From the NCBI GenBank assembly GCA_024280785.1, contig JAJRPK010000105.1, positions 1 through 7,050 of the forward strand: a stretch of DNA of 7,050 nt, given 5' to 3'. This document shows, piece by piece, positions 1 through 6,185 of this stretch; positions within the stretch are counted from its first letter, which is position 1; the number at the start of each line of letters is the position of its first letter. Position numbers and translations under genes: made by a program. Source of the stretch: Gammaproteobacteria bacterium (GTDB taxonomy: Bacteria; Pseudomonadota; Gammaproteobacteria; Pseudomonadales; UBA7434). The notes below the pieces were generated by a model that saw nothing but the letters and a program-made list of their open reading frames with translations, did not search any database and was not told the DNA's origin.

Positions 1-1
1 G

Positions 2-1765
2 ATGACGAACATCACATCTGTAGCACAGGGGCAGGACAGAGTGTTAGATGCGGTATTGTCCACGCTTCGCGATAGTCTCAAAAAAGACCCGGATTCTCCT
101 CACTTATCTATTCAGATGGATGCCCTTAATGCTAAAGCTATCGAGTTGCGAGAAGCGAAAAAATTGCGGACACAACGAATAGCTTTTGCTTTACATGCGC
201 TGCTACAGCAATTAAAACGAGTCACTACCGACAAAGAGGCGAGAAATGATATTGCAAAAATTGAGAAGCAATTAAGAAAGTCGAAGAGCGTGGTGAACTC
301 GTTAGAATTTGTAGAGATAGATCTTTGTTTAGAGCATTTGAGTGGAATTCAAAAAAGTGTTTTGAAAGAAGTGACTGCACGCAATAGGCCTGTAGCTGAG
401 AGTTCTCCAAACAAAGGTTGGTTGCAGCGAGCCTTTGGTTTTAATAAAAAGAAAAAAGATCTCATCTTTAGTGAGGCAGAACAACAGCTTACTCAATCGG
501 TGAAAGAGCTGATCGGAGACTCCCCAGGTTCGTCGATAAAAGCTAAATCCACGGATAAAGTGGCAGGCGGCAGAGAAACGCGTGAAACGATATCTTATGA
601 CATTGAGCAGACAGATTCGCCAATAAGTGTGCCAATGAGTGTAACCGTTGGCTCCCCTACGGTAGAGCCAGAGATGGCATCGACGGACGCTCCATTATCG
701 CAGTCGAATAAACATTCTGACGATTTCTACAGTGCGGAGGTTGTAGCCATTTTGTTGGGCTTACTCGCCGAAATTGATGTTCCACCAGAGGCTCAAGCAG
801 TAGAAAAGCAATTATATATTGATTTGCAAAACGGCTTTGATTGGCCGGAACTTGCCTCGATACTCGATGGCATGGTAATGATTGTAACGGCAGCGCTACG
901 GCGTGACCAGAATGAGTTTGGGCTTTTTTTGAATTCGCTTGATCAACAGTTACAGGAAATAACCGTATTGATTTCCGCACAAAGTAATGATCAGCAAGAA
1001 CTCTCTGGGTCTATTCAACAATTAAGTTCTAGTCTCGCGTCACAGTTGAGTAATTTACTAGAGGATACTGAGAGTGTTAGCGATTTAACGCAATTAAAAG
1101 AAAAGATTGTAGTAACTCTAGATGGTCTTGTTTTATCTCTTGAGAAGGCAAGTCAAAATCAGATAAGTAAAAATACTGTACTTTGCGGTCGTATAGATAA
1201 AGTGTCAGAGCAGATTTCTGTGATAGAAAAGAAGTCAGAACAAGCATCTGTAAGTTTGGACCGGCAGCGCGAGAAGTTTATGCGCGATAGTTTAACTCAG
1301 CTACCGAATCGAGAAGCCTACGAACTTCGGTTGCTAAAGGAGGCACTTCGTTGGACAAAGAAACAAACTCCGATGGTGTTAGTTCGAGCGGACATTGATA
1401 ACTTTAAGAAAATTAATGCTGAATTCGGTAATACCGCCGGAGACAAAGTGTTAAAAATTATTGCCAAGGCATTAAAAAAACTGATAGTTGAGCCAGATTT
1501 CCTTGCTCATTTTGATAGCGATGAGTTTGCTATACTGTTACACGGTAAAACCTTGGTTGACTCCTCGGCTGTTATCGAAAGCTGCCGTTTAGCCGTTGAG
1601 GCTTGCCCTTTTCGCTTTGGCAGTAAGCCGCTGAATATAACAGTCAGTTTGGGTGCGGGCGAATGGAAGCAGGGAGATTCTGGTGAGCTGTTATCTGATC
1701 GAGCAGAGAAAGCGTTGTTACAGGCTAAAGCACAAGGGAAAAATCGAATAGTGGTGCTTGATTAA
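2..1765 (+). CDS. GGDEF-domain protein with degenerate DSDEF signature and helical N-terminal region (DgcP-like architecture)
   Basis: Cytosolic protein of 587 aa with no signal peptide or membrane segment. Residues 1-125 are charged and helical. Residues 145-240 are a low-complexity Ser/Thr/Pro-rich linker. Residues 243-330 form a second helical block, and 330-428 a coiled-coil-like run leading into the GGDEF domain (about 429-587), which opens with DSLTQLPNR (429-437). Diguanylate cyclases make c-di-GMP from two GTP. Here the metal and GTP residues D464, N472 and D481 and the acidic D507/E508 are present, but the signature is DSDEF (505-509) instead of GG[DE]EF. The inhibitory RxxD site is VEPD (496-499), lacking its arginine. 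From memory, the helical blocks resemble Pseudomonas DgcP, a polar diguanylate cyclase; this is a family-level guess. Activity is doubtful. The ATG lies at the window edge, so the true start could be upstream and the N-terminus incomplete. It ends in tandem TAA TAA. Confidence 0.9.
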   Translation: MTNITSVAQGQDRVLDAVLSTLRDSLKKDPDSPHLSIQMDALNAKAIELREAKKLRTQRIAFALHALLQQLKRVTTDKEARNDIAKIEKQLRKSKSVVNSLEFVEIDLCLEHLSGIQKSVLKEVTARNRPVAESSPNKGWLQRAFGFNKKKKDLIFSEAEQQLTQSVKELIGDSPGSSIKAKSTDKVAGGRETRETISYDIEQTDSPISVPMSVTVGSPTVEPEMASTDAPLSQSNKHSDDFYSAEVVAILLGLLAEIDVPPEAQAVEKQLYIDLQNGFDWPELASILDGMVMIVTAALRRDQNEFGLFLNSLDQQLQEITVLISAQSNDQQELSGSIQQLSSSLASQLSNLLEDTESVSDLTQLKEKIVVTLDGLVLSLEKASQNQISKNTVLCGRIDKVSEQISVIEKKSEQASVSLDRQREKFMRDSLTQLPNREAYELRLLKEALRWTKKQTPMVLVRADIDNFKKINAEFGNTAGDKVLKIIAKALKKLIVEPDFLAHFDSDEFAILLHGKTLVDSSAVIESCRLAVEACPFRFGSKPLNITVSLGAGEWKQGDSGELLSDRAEKALLQAKAQGKNRIVVLD

Positions 1766-1800
1766 TAACGGTTAATTTGAAAACTTTAGTTCATCTGCGC
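1766..1800. other. Short convergent intergenic gap
   Basis: Only 35 bp separate the stop codons of the GGDEF gene and the opposing ABC exporter gene. The only symmetry is a 5-bp AT stem (ATTAA 1761-1765 with TTAAT 1772-1776) and no T-run follows it. No credible intrinsic terminator is seen for either gene, so the two transcripts may overlap at their 3' ends. Confidence 0.5.
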
Positions 1801-3708
1801 CTATTCTTTTGAGGGGTTTGTATTTTCTTTTATGGCTATGGATGGTTGACGGGCACCTTCATCATCACTGTAAGTCTGCTGCTGAATGTTCCACATTAAG
1901 GCGTATTTCCCACCTTGCATCAACAGTTGAGCATGAGTGCCTTGCTCGACGATACGACCTTGGTCTAATACTATAATCGAATCAGCGTCGACAATGGTAG
2001 ACAGCCTATGAGCTATGACTAAACTAGTATGATTAGCGGCAATTTCATCGATGGCCGCTAATATGCTTTTCTCGGAATGGCTGTCCAGCGATGAGGTCGC
2101 TTCGTCAAAAATAATAATGGGTGGCCGTTTTAATATGGTTCTGGCAATAGCAACGCGTTGCTTCTCACCGCCCGACAATTTTAACCCACGCTCGCCAACC
2201 ATGGTGTTTTCACCTTCGGGTAATTGGCGAATAAAATCGTCCAGGTGGGCCATTTTAATAGCGGCCCAAACGTCTTCACGGCTTGCGTCAACGTTACCGT
2301 ATTGAATATTGTCAAAAATACTGCTGTTAAATAACACCGTATCTTGTGGCACAACACCGATAGCTTTACGCAGGCTATCCTGGGTTACGGTTTTAATGTC
2401 CTGGTCATCAATAAGAATTGTTCCGCTGTCGACATTGTAAAATCGAAACAGCAATTTCATAATGGTAGATTTCCCCGATCCACTACTACCGACAATGGCA
2501 AGTTTAGTTTTTGCTGGTAATTCAAAACTGACGTCTTTTAAAATTTCCCGGTCGGGATGATAAGAAAAGTTGATGTGCTCAAATTTTATTTTTCCGTCAG
2601 AAATATTCAATGGTTTTGCATTATTGGCATCGGTTACTGTGGGTTTAACTTTTAACAAAGTAAACATCGCTTGAATATTTGCCATCGACCCTTTCATTTC
2701 ACGATAGACAAAACCTAAAAAGTTTAGTGGCACAAATATTTGCATCATCAGCGCATTAATAAGCACAAAGTCGCCCAGAGTCATTGATTGATCGACCACT
2801 TTGCTGGCGGCTAAAATCATTGCCGACGTAGTGGCGGCGGCAATGATAAATGCCTGACCACCATTGAGTGCAAATAGCGTAAGTCGATTTTTTCGTTTGG
2901 CAACTTCCCATTCAGCTAGTTCATTGTCGTAGTGATGGGCTTCGTATTTTTCGTTAGTAAAGTACTTAACCGTTTCAAAATTAAGCAAGCTATCGACTGA
3001 TTGAGTGCTGCTGCGAGATTCGGCAACATTAGCTTGTCGAATAAAATGGGTTCGCCGCTCGGTCGCGACAATAGAAAAACTCACATAGGTGACTACCGAA
3101 ACAATAACAATCAGGGCAAAACCGATATCGTAGTTCCAGGCCAACAAGCCTACCACCATACCAATTTCCAGAAAGGTTGGTAGGATGTTAAAAATCATAA
3201 AACGCATTAAAAAGCTAATGCCGCTAATCCCTCGTTCGATATCCCGAGAGAGTCCGCCAGTGCGACGATCGAGGTGAAACGCTAGATCCAGAGAGTGCAA
3301 ATGAGCAAAAACTTTATAACCGATCCTACGCATAGCGCGCTCGGTGACACGGCCGAACAAAGTGTCACGTAATTCGCCAAACACCACATTAGAGAAGCGA
3401 ACAGTGCCGTAGGCAATAAGCAATGCTAAGGGTAAAACCAGGATGGTGGATGTTGTAAGACTGCTAGACAGGGAGGCTAAGCCAGATGAACCCCTGCCCA
3501 ATAAATCCCTGCCCAATAAACCAGAGTCGAGCTGATCGACTATAGCTTTAAGAATAAACGGTAAGCCGACGCTAGCGATCTTGGCAGCAATCAAGCACAA
3601 AACAGCCAAGCCTATACGAAGACGGAATTCAAATAGATAGGGAATTAAATCTTTGAGGCTGGACCAATTAACGTCTTTAATCTTAACAGCAGAATCTGTA
3701 GGTTTCAT
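1801..3708 (-). CDS. Atm1-type ABC exporter, fused permease and ATPase half-transporter
   Basis: Inner-membrane half-transporter of 635 aa, expected to act as a homodimer. The N-terminal type-1 exporter membrane domain (about 30-340) has six hydrophobic segments near 31-58, 88-110, 165-187, 190-215, 283-303 and 310-335. The C-terminal ATPase (about 375-610) has Walker A GSSGSGKST (407-415), Q-loop Q455, signature LSGGE (511-515), Walker B ending D535-E536, D-loop SLD (540-542) and switch H567. Family markers are FHLDRRTGGLSR (144-155), FNILPT (173-178) and ETVKYF (245-250), typical of the Atm1/HMT1 group. That group exports glutathione-linked compounds such as GSSG, persulfides or metal conjugates. 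Aligned from memory to the Novosphingobium Atm1 pocket, Y208, R219, N282, Q285 and R336 are kept but one arginine becomes I223. The ATG is the first plausible start (an in-frame stop lies upstream), but no Shine-Dalgarno is evident. Divergent from the DUF3604 gene; no partner gene in the window indicates the substrate. Confidence 0.93.
   Translation of the reverse strand: MKPTDSAVKIKDVNWSSLKDLIPYLFEFRLRIGLAVLCLIAAKIASVGLPFILKAIVDQLDSGLLGRDLLGRGSSGLASLSSSLTTSTILVLPLALLIAYGTVRFSNVVFGELRDTLFGRVTERAMRRIGYKVFAHLHSLDLAFHLDRRTGGLSRDIERGISGISFLMRFMIFNILPTFLEIGMVVGLLAWNYDIGFALIVIVSVVTYVSFSIVATERRTHFIRQANVAESRSSTQSVDSLLNFETVKYFTNEKYEAHHYDNELAEWEVAKRKNRLTLFALNGGQAFIIAAATTSAMILAASKVVDQSMTLGDFVLINALMMQIFVPLNFLGFVYREMKGSMANIQAMFTLLKVKPTVTDANNAKPLNISDGKIKFEHINFSYHPDREILKDVSFELPAKTKLAIVGSSGSGKSTIMKLLFRFYNVDSGTILIDDQDIKTVTQDSLRKAIGVVPQDTVLFNSSIFDNIQYGNVDASREDVWAAIKMAHLDDFIRQLPEGENTMVGERGLKLSGGEKQRVAIARTILKRPPIIIFDEATSSLDSHSEKSILAAIDEIAANHTSLVIAHRLSTIVDADSIIVLDQGRIVEQGTHAQLLMQGGKYALMWNIQQQTYSDDEGARQPSIAIKENTNPSKE
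3492..3521. repeat. 15-bp tandem microduplication inside the Atm1-type exporter
   Basis: CCCTGCCCAATAAA occurs at 3492-3505 and again at 3507-3520, a 15-bp period with 14 of 15 matching positions per unit. Because 15 is a multiple of three, it duplicates five residues in frame: LLGRD then LLGRG (about residues 64-73). These lie in the predicted periplasmic loop between the first two membrane segments, next to a Ser/Gly-rich stretch. It is probably a slippage duplication in a tolerant loop. Confidence 0.85.
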
Positions 3709-3744
3709 GGTGAGATTAAACGATAGAAAGGAGCTGACGCCAAG

Positions 3745-3773
3745 GGATACTTTGTATAGCAGGATACTTTGTA
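3745..3773. repeat. 12-bp direct repeat with 17-bp period upstream of the exporter gene
   Basis: GGATACTTTGTA is present exactly at 3745-3756 and 3762-3773. The repeat lies 37-65 bp upstream of the exporter start on the minus strand and flanks a TATACA-like element. It could be a paired operator or a chance local duplication; the sequence alone cannot decide. Confidence 0.6.
3753..3761 (-). promoter_or_regulatory. Possible extended -10 element for the exporter gene
   Basis: Read on the minus strand this is TGCTATACA, resembling an extended -10 (TGn followed by TATACA, 4 of 6 to consensus). It has no good -35 at 17 bp. An alternative pair is TTGAAC (complement of 3800-3805) with AAAAAT (complement of 3777-3782) at 17-bp spacing, each 4 of 6. 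Neither is strong, and the choice between them is open. Confidence 0.2.
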
Positions 3774-3855
3774 CTTATTTTTCCGAGTAGCTGAGGCTCG
3801 TTCAAAGTTAGCTTTAAGAGGTTTCATCTTGTAGCACGTAGAGTTTTTGTTATTA

Positions 3856-3891
3856 TTGTTTGCTTTTTTAAAACGGTGCTATGGCTATAGT
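3856..3891 (+). promoter_or_regulatory. Possible promoter for the DUF3604 gene
   Basis: TTGTTT (3856-3861) is followed after 18 bp by TATGGC (3880-3885) preceded by TG, an extended -10 layout. A better -10 hexamer by sequence is TATAGT (3886-3891), but it lacks a well-spaced -35. An AT-rich tract precedes both. The TATAGT lies inside the imperfect palindrome GCTATA-GT-TATAGC (3884-3897), which could be an operator. The leader to the start codon would be about 95-100 bases. Confidence 0.25.
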
Positions 3892-3897
3892 TATAGC

Positions 3898-3941
3898 TAA
3901 ACAGTACGATTAAACAGATAAACTTGTAAAATTCTGTTTAA
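3898..3941. promoter_or_regulatory. TAAACAG cluster: candidate regulator binding sites
   Basis: TAAACAG appears at 3898-3904 and 3911-3917 in direct orientation, and as its complement CTGTTTA at 3934-3940. The second and third copies form a perfect 8-bp inverted repeat (TTAAACAG 3910-3917 with CTGTTTAA 3934-3941) separated by 16 bp. The cluster sits just downstream of the predicted promoter, where a repressor or a leader stem could act. No known regulator is recognised. Confidence 0.35.
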
Positions 3942-3989
3942 ATCCAGCCCGTATTCGTAGCCCTTCATCAAACGTCGATATCAATTATT

Positions 3990-5918
3990 ATGAACTCACT
4001 GACTCTTAGCTCCATTCGTCGATTCTTCCATAAGCAGAATAGAATATATGTTCTGACTTTAGCGTTGGTCATTACTGTACTGATGCCAGCCTGTTCAAAG
4101 CTTGATGACCCCTCTTTAGAACCGGCTTTTGATGCTACGCTAGTGGAGCAGCCTGCGCCGATGGTTGCTCAGGCTTATAGTACGAATAAAAATGTTTTTT
4201 TTGGCGACTTACATATTCACACAGAGTTATCGACTGACGCCTATGTGATGGGGGTTCGCTCGGTTCCCGATGATGTCTATCGCTTTGCCAAGGGTGCAAC
4301 CATTGAGCATGGTGCGGGATATCCCATTAAAATTTCTCGGCCACTGGATTTTGCCGCGGTGACGGATCATTCTGAATACTTGGGGCAGGCACGTCAGGCT
4401 AGTTTGGATGTCCCAACGACTCGAAAGCCATTAAGAGACTTGCTGTTAAATGGCAGCGTAGCGAAGATCACCAAAGCTTGGCTAGAGACGACGGGGTTTA
4501 TCCGTAAAAATGGCTTTGGTTTTGGCGTGGATATTGTTGATCGCGAAATAAATCAAGGTGCTTGGCAGTTAATCATTGATGCTGCTGAGCGTCACAATGA
4601 GCCAGGTGTATTTACAGCCTTTATCGGCTACGAATGGTCGGCATTTGCCGAAAGCAGTTCCGTTCACCTGCATCGAAACATCATTTATCGTAGTAATCAG
4701 GTGGCGCCAGTACCATTTAGCTCTATCGACAGTGATCGGCCTGAAGACTTGTGGAAATTTCTTCAATTAGAAAATCAGCAGGGCAGAGCGTGTTTTGCTA
4801 TTCCTCACAATGCCAACCTAAGCAACGGTAATATGTATGCTAGCAGGGATTCTGAAGGACAGCCATTGACGGCGGAGTACGCCGCTATGAGAAGTCGCTT
4901 TGAGCCAATTAGTGAGATACTACAAATTAAAGGCGCCTCTGAAACCCATACATTACTTTCAACCGAAGATGAGTTTGCTGATTTTGAACTGACCGATTTG
5001 ATCGTCGGAGGCGGGGACCCTAGCCTTGAGCAGGTCAAGGGCAGTTACATGCGAGACGCGTTGCGGGTGGGTATGGAACTCTCTCACAGTGAGGGCTTTA
5101 ACCCGTTTAAGTTTGGTGTCATCGGTTCCAGTGATAGTCATAATGCCAGCTCTCCCAGTGATGAGGCCAATTACACTGGAAAGCTCCCCATGATGGATGG
5201 CAGCGCTGGCTTGAGAACGGGGGAGGCTCTGTTACTTCCAAGTAGCGTTAATCCTGTGACTCGCTGGGGCTCTGGCGGCTTAGCCGGTGTTTGGGCGCAT
5301 GAAAACACCCGCGCAGCTTTGTTTGATGCTTTATTGGCTAAAGAGACCTTTGCCACCTCCGGTCCAAGAATAAGCGTTAGATTCTTTGCAGGTTTGGACT
5401 ACACAACTGAGATGTTACAACTTGGTGATACGATTGCAGAGGCTTATGCCAGAGGTGTACCCATGGGTGGGCAATTGCGCAATTTACCTGAAAACAGGGG
5501 GCCTAGATTTCTGGTATTGGCGATGAAAGACCCAGACGGGGCTAATCTTGATCGAGCACAAATTATCAAGGCGTGGGTTGATAGTGATGGCGTGAGCCAC
5601 GAAAAAATCTTTGATGTTGCGGTATCGGACGGCAGGACTTTTGATACTGACTTGGGTAAAGTCCCTGGTGTAGGTAATACTGTTGACCTTGCTACCGCTA
5701 CCTATACTAATGAAATAGGTGCCACTTCATTATCAGTTGTGTGGACTGACCCTGAATTTGATGCAAATCAGGAAGCTTTTTATTACGTGAGAGTTCTAGA
5801 AATCCCGACACCGCGTTGGTCTACTTATGACGCCGTTATGTTAGATATAGAACCGATGGAGCCGGCGACAATCCAGGAGAGAGCAATCACCTCAGCGATA
5901 TGGTACTCATCCAATTAG
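3990..5918 (+). CDS. DUF3604 family lipoprotein, putative PHP-like metal-dependent hydrolase
   Basis: 642 aa. The N-terminus is a lipoprotein signal: basic residues, a hydrophobic run (20-32) and lipobox LMPAC with C35. S36 at +2 is compatible with outer-membrane sorting. The rest matches the DUF3604 pattern: GDLHIHT (72-78), DFAAVTDHSEY (120-130), GYEWS (213-217), HLHRN (226-230), IPHNAN (271-276), GSSDSH (369-374), TFATSGPR (453-460), KDPDGANLDR (513-522) and RVLEIPTPRWSTYDA (601-615) close to the C-terminus. The His/Asp pattern (H75, H77, D126, H127, H273, D372, H374) resembles metal ligands of PHP-type phosphoesterases; substrate and reaction are unknown. The protein appears full length. 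No Shine-Dalgarno precedes the ATG (the context is TTATTATG), but starting here gives a complete signal peptide. It is separated from the next gene by a weak hairpin and is probably its own transcription unit. Confidence 0.92.
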   Translation: MNSLTLSSIRRFFHKQNRIYVLTLALVITVLMPACSKLDDPSLEPAFDATLVEQPAPMVAQAYSTNKNVFFGDLHIHTELSTDAYVMGVRSVPDDVYRFAKGATIEHGAGYPIKISRPLDFAAVTDHSEYLGQARQASLDVPTTRKPLRDLLLNGSVAKITKAWLETTGFIRKNGFGFGVDIVDREINQGAWQLIIDAAERHNEPGVFTAFIGYEWSAFAESSSVHLHRNIIYRSNQVAPVPFSSIDSDRPEDLWKFLQLENQQGRACFAIPHNANLSNGNMYASRDSEGQPLTAEYAAMRSRFEPISEILQIKGASETHTLLSTEDEFADFELTDLIVGGGDPSLEQVKGSYMRDALRVGMELSHSEGFNPFKFGVIGSSDSHNASSPSDEANYTGKLPMMDGSAGLRTGEALLLPSSVNPVTRWGSGGLAGVWAHENTRAALFDALLAKETFATSGPRISVRFFAGLDYTTEMLQLGDTIAEAYARGVPMGGQLRNLPENRGPRFLVLAMKDPDGANLDRAQIIKAWVDSDGVSHEKIFDVAVSDGRTFDTDLGKVPGVGNTVDLATATYTNEIGATSLSVVWTDPEFDANQEAFYYVRVLEIPTPRWSTYDAVMLDIEPMEPATIQERAITSAIWYSSN

Positions 5919-5948
5919 AACTGCATCAATTAGGGAACCATCAATTAG
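5912..5948 (+). repeat. Three 15-bp-spaced CAATTAG copies carrying the stop codon
   Basis: CAATTAG occurs at 5912-5918, 5927-5933 and 5942-5948, exactly 15 bp apart. The last two copies extend to CATCAATTAG. The first contains the TAG stop of the DUF3604 gene. Because the period is a multiple of three, the other two copies place further TAG codons in the same frame. This looks like a small tandem duplication of the gene's 3' end that has since diverged. Confidence 0.75.
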
Positions 5949-5955
5949 AGAGTCA

Positions 5956-5979
5956 GGCAGCTATTTAGAGCTGCTCTTT
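5956..5979 (+). terminator. Weak candidate intrinsic terminator after the DUF3604 gene
   Basis: GCAGCT (5957-5962) pairs with AGCTGC (5969-5974) around a 6-base ATTTAG loop, extended by a possible G-U pair (5956 with 5975). It is followed by TCTTTA, a poor U-tract. It lies 38 bp past the stop codon, the right place for a terminator, but the stem is short and the T-run interrupted. Confidence 0.4.
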
Positions 5980-6058
5980 ATCGATGGCGAACTATAAAGA
6001 ATAGCAAGCGGCCTATCGTATCCATAGTAAAGAAATATTTTTGTGACTAAGTTTGATG

Positions 6059-6098
6059 GTTTTTACGGCGTAGTTATCGTTTTTACTTTATCTACAAT
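6059..6098 (+). promoter_or_regulatory. AT-rich region with a possible -10 and a repeated GTTTTTAC upstream of the HYR gene
   Basis: TACAAT (6093-6098, 5 of 6 to the -10 consensus) lies about 88 bp before the HYR gene start, without a recognisable -35 at 16-18 bp. GTTTTTAC occurs twice, at 6059-6066 and 6079-6086, a 20-bp period (about two helical turns) that could suit an activator. The remainder of 5980-6185 shows no open reading frame of note and no other convincing structure. Confidence 0.2.
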
Positions 6099-6185
6099 TA
6101 GTATTTCAAAAATGTGAAGGCTGTCAAATATTTATTTTTGTTTCTCGATACTCTATGTGGCTGTTGTCATGGATAGCGAGTTATT

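Noticed and set aside
657..980. 107-codon minus-strand open frame inside the GGDEF gene
   Set aside because: It is antisense to a well-supported coding region, has no recognisable domain and its composition is that of a shadow frame.
1761..1776. ATTAA/TTAAT symmetry at the end of the GGDEF gene as a terminator
   Set aside because: Only five A-T pairs and no following T-run; too weak to be an intrinsic terminator.
2051..3183. Plus-strand open frames of 60 and 84 codons opposite the ABC exporter
   Set aside because: They mirror the ATPase and membrane-domain coding sequence and have no independent support.
3709..3989. c-di-GMP or other riboswitch in the divergent intergenic region
   Set aside because: No recognisable riboswitch core was seen; the region is better described as AT-rich promoter DNA with short repeats.
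4569..5356. Several 60-77-codon open frames on both strands within the DUF3604 gene
   Set aside because: All overlap conserved DUF3604 motifs in another frame and none shows a domain or ribosome binding site.
1801..5918. Functional unit linking the Atm1-type exporter with the DUF3604 lipoprotein
   Set aside because: The genes are divergent with a 281-bp gap and no shared pathway is known; adjacency alone is not enough.
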